The notes under the pieces were generated by a model that did no database searches, was not told the origin of the DNA, and saw only the letters and a program-made list of their open reading frames with translations. Both the position numbers and the translations under genes were made by a program. 35,924 nucleotides of DNA, taken from contig JAEOTO010000038.1 of the NCBI GenBank assembly GCA_016839805.1, positions 1 through 35,924 on the forward strand, given 5' to 3'. Positions 1 through 7,451 of the stretch are shown piece by piece. The first letter of the stretch is position 1. Each line of letters starts with the position of its first letter. Origin of the DNA: Candidatus Hermodarchaeota archaeon (GTDB lineage: Archaea; Asgardarchaeota; Hermodarchaeia; Hermodarchaeales; Hermodarchaeaceae).

Positions 1-48
1 AACCGATTGGAATTAACAGTCAGCTGCAGCGCCCTGTTAGGCGGCGGT

Positions 49-636
49 CTAATTAGGCGCTTGTGGGTCTGCTTGCGAATAGACGAGTTGCACAAGCGCG
101 AATGCGGCTTGAAATAGGTTGAACAATAGTGCGGTTGTGTAGAAGGCGGGTTCTAGATGTGGAAACAAGCCAAGCATGGTTAGAACCAAGGGAACCTGAA
201 GCGGGATCTCAAGCAAGAGCCAAAAAAGCACGGTTATCACGGGGCTGGTTCGCATTCCGTTTTTCATGAGTTCTCTATTCACGGGATCTCGCATAGACAA
301 GATAATGACGACCCAGTTGAAGGTAAAGAAGATGAGACTGGACATAAACCAGAGGATGTGATCAGTGACACCGTAGAAGTTAAGTCCGACCGGTATGAGG
401 GCGTTGATAATCAACCCGAGTCCGATTGTGACCATACCCCGAATCCGCGCGAGTTGGGCAGCCTCGATCTCGTTGGGGCGAATGACACTGATGAGGGCGC
501 CGAAGCCGACAAAGACACCTGCGATTTCTGCTATCGCAATCAACAACGTAGAGTCTAGGGCCAAGTTTCCACCGCCTAAATTGTTATTATCATGATGTGT
601 GTTGTTCCCTGTTTCTCTTCCTATACAACTGGGCAT
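49..636 (-). CDS. Multi-pass membrane protein of unknown function
   Basis: This 195-residue protein has a polar, Asn/His-rich N-terminus of about 25 residues, followed by about five hydrophobic segments. The first segment contains IAEIAGVFVGFGALIS; a basic loop (QLARIRGM) follows it. No catalytic motif is visible. I recall similar IAxIAGVFVGFG proteins as uncharacterised integral membrane proteins in bacteria and archaea, but cannot name a function. The ATG at 636 has no clear Shine-Dalgarno; an A/T-rich TATA-like stretch lies just upstream on the minus strand, so a leaderless transcript is possible. A TnpB-type scar lies about 25 bases upstream of the start, in the promoter region. Confidence 0.6.
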   Translation of the reverse strand: MPSCIGRETGNNTHHDNNNLGGGNLALDSTLLIAIAEIAGVFVGFGALISVIRPNEIEAAQLARIRGMVTIGLGLIINALIPVGLNFYGVTDHILWFMSSLIFFTFNWVVIILSMRDPVNRELMKNGMRTSPVITVLFWLLLEIPLQVPLVLTMLGLFPHLEPAFYTTALLFNLFQAAFALVQLVYSQADPQAPN

Positions 637-660
637 TAAACGTTTTTATCTAAATTCTCG

Positions 661-695
661 AGAAGACCCCACTCCTTTAGGGCGGAGTAGTTCAC
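661..695 (+). mobile_element. Scar of an IS200/IS605-type (TnpB) right end
   Basis: A short hairpin (ACTCC at 671-675 pairing with GGAGT at 684-688, loop TTTAGGGC) is followed by TAGTTCAC. This is the arrangement seen at the 3' end of many archaeal tnpB genes and their omega-RNAs. One frame reads RRPHSFRAE then TAG, with Phe four codons before the stop, exactly as in the better relic at 28.7 kb. No tnpB body precedes it, because the start of a minus-strand gene occupies that space. The left arm has decayed relative to the usual perfect stem. Confidence 0.5.
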
Positions 696-757
696 GTATA
701 TCGGGTCATAGTCCACAGTAAAATGAAAGTTATGAGAAAGCAATGAAGCTCAGTAGA

Positions 758-776
758 AGTCAACTAACTTGCTGGC
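758..776. repeat. 19-bp direct repeat, copy 1
   Basis: AGTCAACTAACTTGCTGGC occurs here and again, base for base, at 2881-2899. The copies lie in intergenic DNA on either side of a 2.1-kb block with a peptidase, a Cys-rich membrane protein and a nitroreductase. The first nine bases also resemble the start of the TnpB relic at 28.6 kb. Confidence 0.8.
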
Positions 777-848
777 TAAAATGAATTCATATAAAAATAC
801 TCCCAGGCTTCTAGAAACAGGCTTTTTGATTGTTTCAGTGAAATCAAT

Positions 849-1589
849 TCAAATCGCTTTTCTGCTCTTTTCAAACAACTTCCACTTGCCTTCAGTTATG
901 ACTTCAACTTTTCCATCGATAACTTTCAAAGCGGTTTGATCATCAATCGCATATAAGGGGACATCGATTTTTGTAGCCCATTTTTCGATATTTTCAAGCG
1001 TTAATTGGGGAAGTATAGCGGAATTGAGGTGAGGGCGAATCACAAAATCGACAAAATGCATAGTCTTATCGCTGCCTGCATTGGTTGGTGCTTCCTCGTT
1101 ATATTCATCATCATAGTAGACTCCAGTTTTTTCAAAACGTTCAAGATTAAAATTTAAGCTGTCTGTTAGGATCATACTCCCGGCACTAATACCTACGTAG
1201 GGTTTGCCATTCTCAAGTATCTCAGGTAGAATCTCAAAAAGACCTGATTTTTGCATCCAGAAGCTGAGATAGAAACCGTTTCCTCCTCCGACAATTAAAG
1301 CATTTGCCTCTTCAATTTCTGGTAGCCAAATGTCCTTTTTTAGGCTCGGTAGAGCAGTTAACTCTAGGATCCCAAATTTTTTCCATTCTAAACGGCCAAG
1401 GCTGTGTATTCCATCCATTAAAGCAGATTTCCAAGCATAATAACTTCCATTAGGATACGCACGGATTGCTGTGGGGACAAATAAAGCTGTGGATTGATTG
1501 ATTGGCTTGCCTAGCAGGTCTACAAGTGCTTTTTGAATATGTTCATTTGTAATGCCTGCTGAGGTAAGAAGAAGTTTCATTTGGGTCAT
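849..1589 (-). CDS. pepE: Peptidase S51 family protein (dipeptidase E-like)
   Basis: This 246-residue cytoplasmic protein belongs to the PepE/cyanophycinase-like S51 serine peptidases, whose best-known member hydrolyses Asp-X dipeptides. The visible signature is the loop ALIVGGGNGFYLSFW near residues 98-112, then the nucleophile elbow GISAGSM near 133-139. A conserved FVIRPHL segment near 183-189 carries the likely catalytic His. The length matches the family. The ORF opens MTQMKLLLTSAG, so either Met 1 or Met 4 (base 1580) could start it; a GAGGT and a TATAAAATAT stretch lie upstream of 1589. Substrate specificity cannot be read from the sequence. The gene stands alone within the segment bracketed by the 19-bp repeats. 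Confidence 0.85.
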   Translation of the reverse strand: MTQMKLLLTSAGITNEHIQKALVDLLGKPINQSTALFVPTAIRAYPNGSYYAWKSALMDGIHSLGRLEWKKFGILELTALPSLKKDIWLPEIEEANALIVGGGNGFYLSFWMQKSGLFEILPEILENGKPYVGISAGSMILTDSLNFNLERFEKTGVYYDDEYNEEAPTNAGSDKTMHFVDFVIRPHLNSAILPQLTLENIEKWATKIDVPLYAIDDQTALKVIDGKVEVITEGKWKLFEKSRKAI

Positions 1590-1637
1590 GATATTTTATA
1601 CCTCTTACTTTTTTCCATTCTTTTCATCATTTTAGTT

Positions 1638-2165
1638 TTAAAAAGATGCATGGCATGCTTCCATGATAGCGCATTGTGTACAGACTTTTCGCCTCATGTA
1701 AAGAAAATTTACCCCCAGCACAACTAAAAAGCCAAATAACGATATTAGAGCAAATATGGAAAAATTCAGAAAGAACGAGATGACGATTAAGATAATAGGT
1801 ATTAGCCATATGGTGAAAAAATTGTACCCCCATCTTTTCGCGCACACTACATGCTTCTGCAAGTGCGATTCTTTCCATTCATCTAAAGGCAACAACTTCG
1901 CAATAGTCTCTCCCTCTTTTGTTGTTTCCTTAACTTTGTAGTAACAGTATTGACAATGGCGTATTGGCATTGCTAGAAAGTAAAACACAGTGGAATATAT
2001 GAGATATACCAATGCTGCCCACAAATTAAGAAAATATATCCCTATCGTGCCAAGAACTATCAGAGCAAGCGTCAAAACCATTACAAGTGCTGATCTATAG
2101 AAGGGACATTTCGGGAATATTCCTAAAAAAGAGAGTTTGGTCTGTTGCTCCACCACCATTTTCAT
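1638..2165 (-). CDS. Cysteine-rich membrane protein, unknown function
   Basis: This 175-residue protein has two N-terminal transmembrane segments (about residues 24-66), a soluble loop, and two further C-terminal transmembrane segments (about 115-155). Cysteines cluster on one side: HCQYCYYKVKE after TM2, HVVCAKRWG before TM3, and VCTQCAIMEACH at the C-terminus. The CxxC pairs with nearby His suggest a metal or Fe-S site, or redox-active thiols, at the membrane surface. That is inference from spacing; I do not recognise a named family. It is divergent from the nitroreductase gene, with 87 bases between the starts, so the two could share a regulatory region. GGTAGTG a few bases upstream could act as a ribosome site. 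Confidence 0.65.
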   Translation of the reverse strand: MKMVVEQQTKLSFLGIFPKCPFYRSALVMVLTLALIVLGTIGIYFLNLWAALVYLIYSTVFYFLAMPIRHCQYCYYKVKETTKEGETIAKLLPLDEWKESHLQKHVVCAKRWGYNFFTIWLIPIILIVISFFLNFSIFALISLFGFLVVLGVNFLYMRRKVCTQCAIMEACHASF

Positions 2166-2252
2166 TCACTACCAGATTAAACCGTGCTAGTCATTTTCTC
2201 TCTTTTGTGCATCAGAACTCTTTTAGGTTTATCCAGTCATTAACATCGGACA

Positions 2253-2879
2253 ATGAAGCTTATGACGAACCCTGTAATTGAAGCTATAAAGAACAGGCGG
2301 TCTTGCAGATCCTTCGAACCTAAACCAATTCCGCGGGATATCATCAATACAATCATCGAGGCTGGCAATCGGGCCCCTTCACAGGGGAGGCTGGAAAAAG
2401 GCAAGAAGGACCCGCTTTTTCAGCCTTGGCGGTTTGTAGTTGTCGAAGACCCAGAGTTCAAACAAAAACTCGTAAAGACCACGTTGCCAATCTGGAAGAA
2501 AAGCACTGAACAAACCAAGGAGATGCTCCCTGAATGGTACGAGAAAGCAATGCGGCTCTATGAGGTGATGGACGAACCCAAAGACATGGTTTACTATTCT
2601 GCACCTGTCATCCTCTTCGTTATAGGTCCAGCTGATTACGCTGTTAGTTGTGCACTTGCCTGCCAGAACATCATGATTGCCGCATCTTCTCTCGGGCTTG
2701 GAAGCTGCTATGTGGGATTCGGTTCACTTGTCAAAGGCGATGCTGATATTGTACAAACTCTCGAGCTAACGGATGATGAACGAATATACGGACCTATCGT
2801 GCTTGGCTATCCAAAGGACATCCCTGAAGCACACGCGATGTTGTCGAAGAAAGACGAACCCAAGATTAAATGGATCTAG
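2253..2879 (+). CDS. Nitroreductase family FMN oxidoreductase
   Basis: The 208 residues fit the nitroreductase fold, which binds FMN as a dimer and reduces quinones, nitro compounds or flavins with NAD(P)H. The N-terminus IEAIKNRRSCRSFEPKPI carries the Arg-rich FMN-phosphate motif. EAGNRAPSQGRL and PWRFVVVEDP form the usual next blocks, and ASSLGLGSCYVGF near residues 146-158 is the typical late glycine-rich helix. The insert around residues 80-110 (MLPEWYEKAMRLYEVM) is the variable substrate-lid region. Met 4 (base 2262) is an alternative start. The true substrate is unknown. It is divergent from the Cys-rich membrane protein, a possible redox partner. Confidence 0.85.
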   Translation: MKLMTNPVIEAIKNRRSCRSFEPKPIPRDIINTIIEAGNRAPSQGRLEKGKKDPLFQPWRFVVVEDPEFKQKLVKTTLPIWKKSTEQTKEMLPEWYEKAMRLYEVMDEPKDMVYYSAPVILFVIGPADYAVSCALACQNIMIAASSLGLGSCYVGFGSLVKGDADIVQTLELTDDERIYGPIVLGYPKDIPEAHAMLSKKDEPKIKWI

Positions 2880-2880
2880 C

Positions 2881-2899
2881 AGTCAACTAACTTGCTGGC
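2881..2899. repeat. 19-bp direct repeat, copy 2
   Basis: Exact second copy of AGTCAACTAACTTGCTGGC (first at 758-776), starting two bases after the nitroreductase stop codon. Identity ends abruptly on the right (CGATT here, CTAAA in copy 1). Confidence 0.8.
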
Positions 2900-2906
2900 G
2901 ATTACG

Positions 2907-3056
2907 TTAAAGGGTAATGCGGGTACATGAAACCTCAGGATTCCCGTTAATATATCGACGGAGAACACCATATTCTTTCATGCCAAAAATAGCTACTTCC
3001 TTCCCTGCTCGAAGAATCTCTTTAAAACGCATAATTTCCTCAATTTTTACTAGCAT
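2907..3056 (-). CDS. Small protein (49 aa), unknown
   Basis: A minus-strand frame of 49 codons runs from ATG at 3056 to TAA at 2907, 28 bases downstream of the small membrane protein gene at 3085-3471 and probably co-transcribed with it. It opens MLVKIEEIMRFKEILRAG and ends PEVSCTRITL. AAGGGGG abuts the first ATG, while GAGG is well spaced before the second ATG (MRFKEIL, eight codons later), so the second start may be the real one. The composition is protein-like (mixed charged and hydrophobic residues), unlike the opposite-strand frame. I do not recognise a family. Confidence 0.4.
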   Translation of the reverse strand: MLVKIEEIMRFKEILRAGKEVAIFGMKEYGVLRRYINGNPEVSCTRITL

Positions 3057-3084
3057 CCCCCTTGTAATATCCGGTGTAGTGGCT

Positions 3085-3471
3085 TCATTGGCTCATTTTC
3101 TTGCTACCGTTAGTGAATTCTTGAATCTCTACTTGCGGAGTTGATTCAGTCTGAATGGTTTCTGTGTTGCTATCGGCAGGGATATGAACCAGTATTCGAT
3201 AGGTGTCTGCACGTTCTCGAATTAATCCCGCACTAGTGAGAGATATGCATAAAATGAGGAATAATAGGGCAAAGAGGTTAAAATCGCTAATACGATTTGT
3301 AGACTTCACTTTTGAAATTACTAAAAAAATCGCAAGTGCCAGAATTATCAATGCAGTTCCTCTAATTTGAACAAGCACAGGTGAACTTGGGGGAATTAAA
3401 TCAAGCCCTCCGAGAATTATTAAAAAGATTACAAGTGGAAGGGCAATCTTCGTCGCTGAAGATTTCAACAA
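3085..3471 (-). CDS. Small membrane protein, unknown function
   Basis: 128 residues with three hydrophobic segments (about 8-26, 36-54 and 67-83) and a polar C-terminal tail of about 45 residues rich in Thr, Glu and Gln (DSNTETIQTESTPQ). The first segment follows a short KSSATK start, and the second is followed by a basic SKVKSTNR loop. No conserved motif identifies it. A 49-codon ORF follows closely on the same strand and may belong to the same transcript. No signal of transfer or breakage is seen. Confidence 0.5.
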   Translation of the reverse strand: MLKSSATKIALPLVIFLIILGGLDLIPPSSPVLVQIRGTALIILALAIFLVISKVKSTNRISDFNLFALLFLILCISLTSAGLIRERADTYRILVHIPADSNTETIQTESTPQVEIQEFTNGSKKMSQ

Positions 3472-3774
3472 TGCATTACGCTTGGTAATATTCGTAGATG
3501 ATTATTCAAAAATAATTCCAACTGGGCACGTTATAATCAATCTTCTCATCAAATTACCCATTTTAATCTTCTTTTACGTTTTATGCGCATACCTCGCCTT
3601 CTTCTTATAAACATACAGCTATTTTTCCTCTTTCTTAGCCTCTGACTTACAACCAGTCAAAGAATTACAAAATCAGGGTAATTAGCGATTAGAATTTGGC
3701 GAGATTCATTTTTATTCAATTAATCTTGCTTGCTTCAGCCGATGTAATTTCATATGAAATTGGTGGGGTAAATC
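3472..3774. other. Intergenic region, about 300 bases
   Basis: A/T-rich divergent spacer between the small membrane protein gene and the gene starting at 3775. I see no open frame of note. It holds the 16-bp palindrome at 3746-3761 and GGTGGGGT at 3762-3769, a good Shine-Dalgarno for the ATG at 3775. Confidence 0.5.
3746..3761. promoter_or_regulatory. Perfect 16-bp palindrome, candidate operator
   Basis: AATTTCATATGAAATT is a perfect palindrome placed immediately before the Shine-Dalgarno and start codon of the next gene. A dimeric HTH regulator bound here would block transcription or translation start. No regulator gene is adjacent, so the binding protein is unknown. Confidence 0.4.
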
Positions 3775-4584
3775 ATGATTGATCGGCGTGTGGCTGATTT
3801 CTTCCAATTTTGGCGTGAGCAATATCGGTGGCCTCTTAATCGATCACGGATAAAAACGGAAAAAAAAATCTTCGAGTTTGAAGAAAATGCTAAAGCCGCT
3901 GTTTCTTCTGGAAAAGTGGAAAGGCTAACTAGCTCATTGATGCAAATACACAGGTGGAAGACGCGCAACCAAGCAGGAATTACCGATAAATATGCTAAAC
4001 AACTTGATAAAGAACCCAAACGAGTACGAGAACTCCAAAAACTGCTACCAATCACTAGTGAAACACCAACAATGGTTTTGAAAAGCGCATTAGATTTGAT
4101 GCGATTCCCTGATTGCAACTTAACCGTGTGCACGGCACAATTAAGCTTCCTATCAGGAAGAGTGTTTCCGATTCTAGATCGGTTTCTGGCCCAATTCTTC
4201 AGTCGAAAAGCCCATCCAATGATGCTCCAATGGACAGAATATGACATTTTCAACGTTTTCGAATCAATTGGAAAAATTAACTTCATCCTTGAAGATGATG
4301 GGCGTAGCAAAGGCGTCCCTCGGCTAGCAGTCTATACCGAAACCTCCTATCGTTACAATCGAAATCAGTATGTAGACCAGCTAATTCCTAGACTTCAAAA
4401 TCTTGCAGAAGAACTAAGAAACGCGGATATGACATACCAAGGCATTGATCGAGACCAGCACCATTTTACTAGTGTCGACCTGCAAATGGCCATTTTTATT
4501 TTTGGCAAGAAAAACACACGATTATTCAAAGAATTTTACAAAATACCCCCAATCCCAAACCTGACTATTCAAACCCATGTTTAG
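3775..4584 (+). CDS. Protein of unknown function, possible HhH-glycosylase-like fold
   Basis: This 269-residue soluble protein has no signal peptide or membrane segment. The pattern of residues 40-160 recalls uncharacterised proteins with a helix-hairpin-helix DNA-glycosylase-like fold: a helix with IHRWKTRN near 58-65, then LTVCTAQLSFLSGRVFPILDRF near 114-136, where the Asp in the FPILDRF stretch falls where the catalytic Asp of such folds lies. This is weak inference; the N-terminal half of that fold is not obvious. The ATG is preceded by GGTGGGGT at good spacing and by a perfect palindrome that may be an operator. The next gene, VIT/CCC1-like, follows after 61 bases with its own strong ribosome site. 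Confidence 0.6.
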   Translation: MIDRRVADFFQFWREQYRWPLNRSRIKTEKKIFEFEENAKAAVSSGKVERLTSSLMQIHRWKTRNQAGITDKYAKQLDKEPKRVRELQKLLPITSETPTMVLKSALDLMRFPDCNLTVCTAQLSFLSGRVFPILDRFLAQFFSRKAHPMMLQWTEYDIFNVFESIGKINFILEDDGRSKGVPRLAVYTETSYRYNRNQYVDQLIPRLQNLAEELRNADMTYQGIDRDQHHFTSVDLQMAIFIFGKKNTRLFKEFYKIPPIPNLTIQTHV

Positions 4585-4645
4585 AATGCGAGATATCTCC
4601 AAGAAGGACAGACGGTGCTAAAATATAACAAAGGAGGCGGATAAG

Positions 4646-5233
4646 ATGAAGCGGGTGGAGAGATATAGACAATTGGCGAAGGTCTCGCACTCGGGGGCAA
4701 TTACTCGTCGGTATTTTGCTACCAATGCCTTTGACGGAACCTTGACGATTGTCGGATTAGTTCTTGGAAGCTACTTCGCGTTAATTCAAAATCCAATTAC
4801 CGTTATAAGAGCGGGAATCGGAGCTTGTATTGCTATGATGTTTTCGGGGTTTGCGGGGACTTACTTCGCAGAGCGGCTTATTCAACGTGAACAATTACAG
4901 GAATTGGAAAAGGCTATGGTACGAAAACTGGATAAGACACTTCCCAGCAGAGTATCTAGCTTCGTAATAGTTTTTTCTGCACTTGTGGATGGGGTAGCTC
5001 CGTTTATAACAGGTTTGTTGTGCCTTATTCCGATTATTGCCGCGGTATTAGGGATTACTACATGGAATCTATCTGTGATAATGTCGATTCTAATTGGCTT
5101 AATCATACTCTTCCTATTGGGGTTCTATATTGGAAAAGTCGCACGAATGAATCCCTGGTTCCAAGGTCTTCAGACATTTTTCATCGGAATCGGTACTGCC
5201 ATTGCCATCATTATTGTACAAATCGCTATTTAA
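4646..5233 (+). CDS. VIT1/CCC1-family membrane transporter
   Basis: This 195-residue membrane protein of the VIT1/CCC1 superfamily would export iron or manganese from the cytoplasm. The family signature appears near residues 23-40 (RRYFATNAFDGTLTIVGL) and 55-75 (CIAMMFSGFAGTYFAERL). Five hydrophobic segments follow the family layout, with a short charged loop (QREQLQELEKAMVRKLDK) between TM2 and TM3 instead of the longer metal-binding domain of plant VIT1. The start is well defined by AAAGGAGG eight bases upstream. It leads a co-oriented block with UspA-like and Na+/H+ antiporter genes. Iron rather than another metal is inferred from the family only. Confidence 0.75.
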   Translation: MKRVERYRQLAKVSHSGAITRRYFATNAFDGTLTIVGLVLGSYFALIQNPITVIRAGIGACIAMMFSGFAGTYFAERLIQREQLQELEKAMVRKLDKTLPSRVSSFVIVFSALVDGVAPFITGLLCLIPIIAAVLGITTWNLSVIMSILIGLIILFLLGFYIGKVARMNPWFQGLQTFFIGIGTAIAIIIVQIAI

Positions 5234-5316
5234 GAAAAAATCAAATAGAAGACAATATCTAATGAAAAACTCGACACACAATTCAAAAAAACCAAAAAAA
5301 ACAGAGGTAATATCTC

Positions 5317-5802
5317 ATGAAAATCGGAGAGATTTTAGCAAAAAGTAGGAAACGCTTGTCACGTTATGGAATACGTTATGGTAAACCGTTTGATGCCTAT
5401 TATGATTTGTTCTTGGCTAACGATAAAATTTCACCTATTCAGATTAACTCTGTGTTAGTGTTAACGGACAAACGTCCCCGTTCACTGATTGCCATCGCAT
5501 ATGCCCTTAGACTGGTTAAAGTGCTAAATGCTAACCTCGTAGCAATAACGATGGGTGTACATCAAGAGCTAATCAAAGGAGAAGCAGAAATCTATGACAT
5601 CAATCTTACTCTCCTAAAAACAGAAAGTAAACAGCCTTCATTAGGCTACCTTCTCAAAGTAATTCAAGACTACAATGTTGGTTTGGTTGTTTTTCATAAT
5701 CTGTATAAACTCTCTGAGGAACTCCAAGAGAGTTCACCGGTTCCGATTTTGCTTGTCAAAATTGATCAATACTTCAGATCCGCAAAGAAATTATCTGAAT
5801 GA
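5317..5802 (+). CDS. UspA-like domain protein
   Basis: 161 residues with a universal-stress-protein Rossmann-like core: strand INSVLVLTD near 43-51, helix of hydrophobic and basic residues RSLIAIAYALRLVKVL, strand NLVAITMG, then GLVVFHN and the typical C-terminal SPVPILLVKI. The glycine loop that binds ATP in UspA proteins (GxxGxxxxxxxxxGS) is not present, so it probably does not bind ATP in the usual way. GAGGT nine bases upstream supports the ATG. Its stop lies 22 bases before the NhaA start, and UspA domains commonly accompany or fuse to antiporters, so a regulatory role for NhaA is a reasonable inference. Confidence 0.65.
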   Translation: MKIGEILAKSRKRLSRYGIRYGKPFDAYYDLFLANDKISPIQINSVLVLTDKRPRSLIAIAYALRLVKVLNANLVAITMGVHQELIKGEAEIYDINLTLLKTESKQPSLGYLLKVIQDYNVGLVVFHNLYKLSEELQESSPVPILLVKIDQYFRSAKKLSE

Positions 5803-5824
5803 TATTTCACGTAGAGACACCTGG

Positions 5825-7216
5825 GTGACATATTTGTCTTCAAAACCAAGTCGCTTGACTAAGGCTCAGTTAAGGAGACTCTATGCACCCTTTCAACGCT
5901 TCTTCCGCTTAGAAGCTTCGAGCAGTATCCTTTTGATTATCTGCATTATCGTTGCACTTATCTGGGCGAATTCAATTTGGGGATTCAGTTATTTTGCATT
6001 ATGGGAAACTCATCTAACTGTTGCTATCGGTCCTTTTGTGATTTCTGAACCCCTCCGTTGGTGGATTAATGAGGGATTGATGGCTTTGTTTTTCTTTGTC
6101 GTTGGACTTGAGATAAAACGAGCAGTAGTTGTAGGTGAATTATCTCACATACAGGATGCCCTGTTCCCCATTCTCGCAGCAGTTGGAGGTATGATCGTAC
6201 CTGCTATCATCTATCTCATTATTAATTTTGGAACAATTGGCACAATTGGTTGGCCAATTCCTATGGCAACCGATATTGCCCTAGCATTAGGTGTCCTCGC
6301 GCTGTTAGGAAGCAGAGCACCAGTTTCATTGAAACTTTTTCTAAGCACCCTTGCAATTGCTGATGATATTGGTTCTGTTGTTGTCATTGGAATGTTCTTT
6401 TCAACAATTACCCCACTTCTCCCATTAATCATCGGTATAGTACTAATAATTTTGTTAGTTATTTTGAATCGCACGGGTATTCATTATATCCTTATTTTTG
6501 CAGTTTTGGGTGTGGGAGTGTGGTTTGCATTTCTGCTTTCGGGTGTGCATGCCACATTAGCAGGAGTGATTGTAGCGATGGCTATCCCTGCCATATCTCG
6601 GGTAGATACTGAAGACTTTTGCAGCAAGAGCCATATCCTGCTCAAAGATTTCGAAGAAGCAAAAAAACTTGGAGAAAGTGTCCTCACTAATAAAACTCAG
6701 CGAACAGCAGTTTTAGGCTTGCAAGCCATTTGTCGGGATGTTCAAGCTCCTCTTCAGCGAATAGAGTACTTTTTGCAACCTTGGGTGGGATTTGTTATCA
6801 TCCCCTTATTTGCTTTAGCAAATGCTGGTGTGTTGTTAGCCTTTGATATTTCCATCCCCGCTGCAGGAACTGTAGTTTTAGGTATCATAATGGGATTGAT
6901 CTTAGGAAAGCAAATTGGTATAATGTTCTTTTCGTGGCTAAGTGTACGAACAGGAGTAGCGAAGATGCCTAAGGATTTATCCTGGCATCAGATACATGCT
7001 GTAAGTTGTCTTGCTGGAATAGGATTCACCATGTCACTTTTCATGGCTGATTTAACATTCAGCGGAATTCCATTATTAGACACAGCAAAGATTGCAATTC
7101 TTGGTGCTTCACTTATTGCGGGTCTTCTTGGTTTCTTCTTTCTAGGTGGAGGAAAGATATTATCACAACTCTTCAAAGATACAATGAAAAGACTCAAAAC
7201 GAAGCAAATCCTGTAA
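5825..7216 (+). CDS. nhaA: Na+/H+ antiporter NhaA
   Basis: NhaA exchanges internal Na+ (or Li+) for external H+. The transport-site residues are visible: MATDIALALG holds the Asp of TM4, and AIADDIGSVVVIG holds the paired Asp-Asp of TM5. WWINEGLMALFFFVVGLEIKR and the late motif HAVSCLAGIGFTMSLF complete the family pattern, with about 12 hydrophobic segments. The frame extends upstream to 5675, but that part overlaps the UspA-like gene and looks non-native. The first usable start in the spacer is GTG at 5825, giving 463 residues, the upper end of normal NhaA length; TTG at 5834 is the alternative. No clear Shine-Dalgarno precedes either, so translational coupling to the UspA-like gene is likely. 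Confidence 0.88.
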   Translation: MTYLSSKPSRLTKAQLRRLYAPFQRFFRLEASSSILLIICIIVALIWANSIWGFSYFALWETHLTVAIGPFVISEPLRWWINEGLMALFFFVVGLEIKRAVVVGELSHIQDALFPILAAVGGMIVPAIIYLIINFGTIGTIGWPIPMATDIALALGVLALLGSRAPVSLKLFLSTLAIADDIGSVVVIGMFFSTITPLLPLIIGIVLIILLVILNRTGIHYILIFAVLGVGVWFAFLLSGVHATLAGVIVAMAIPAISRVDTEDFCSKSHILLKDFEEAKKLGESVLTNKTQRTAVLGLQAICRDVQAPLQRIEYFLQPWVGFVIIPLFALANAGVLLAFDISIPAAGTVVLGIIMGLILGKQIGIMFFSWLSVRTGVAKMPKDLSWHQIHAVSCLAGIGFTMSLFMADLTFSGIPLLDTAKIAILGASLIAGLLGFFFLGGGKILSQLFKDTMKRLKTKQIL

Positions 7217-7451
7217 GAAATCGATGTAATAGATGAACAGCTAATATCTATACTTAAAAACACTAAAGCTTGGGGTCCTTTTTGTTTAATAAACTCTTTC
7301 CTGGGTGTTATAGTTTAGGCATTCAACTTGAGCAGCTAGAAGCCATGGCGAATGTAATCATTGATTTTGTAAATGATCCTTAATTATTGTTGAAGGGATT
7401 TAGGTGAACAGCTTTCCCTGAGATAATATTTATTTACGCATTATACGCTTC
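7217..7451. other. Intergenic region with T-rich termination signal
   Basis: About 70 bases after NhaA comes CCTTTTTGTTT (near 7277-7287), a plausible archaeal T-run terminator. A short open stretch then reads LEQLEAMANVIIDFVNDP before TAA at about 7382. It looks protein-like but has no clear start, so I do not call a gene. A TATA-like box lies at 7425-7436. Confidence 0.35.
7425..7436 (+). promoter_or_regulatory. TATA box for leaderless ArsB/NhaD-like gene
   Basis: AATATTTATTTA is centred about 22 bases before the ATG at 7452, the spacing expected for a leaderless archaeal transcript. No Shine-Dalgarno precedes that ATG. Confidence 0.45.

Noticed and set aside
5262..5348. 28-codon Lys-rich ORF overlapping the UspA-like start
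   Set aside because: Overlaps the UspA-like gene, no ribosome site of its own; the Lys-rich bias comes from an A-rich leader.
5675..5824. N-terminal extension of NhaA from 5675
   Set aside because: It overlaps the UspA-like gene in another frame, is not NhaA-like in composition, and the family starts after it.
7260..7384. Short gene before the ArsB/NhaD-like gene (LEQLEAMANVIIDFVNDP)
   Set aside because: Protein-like words but no valid start, no ribosome site and very short; recorded only in the intergenic entry.
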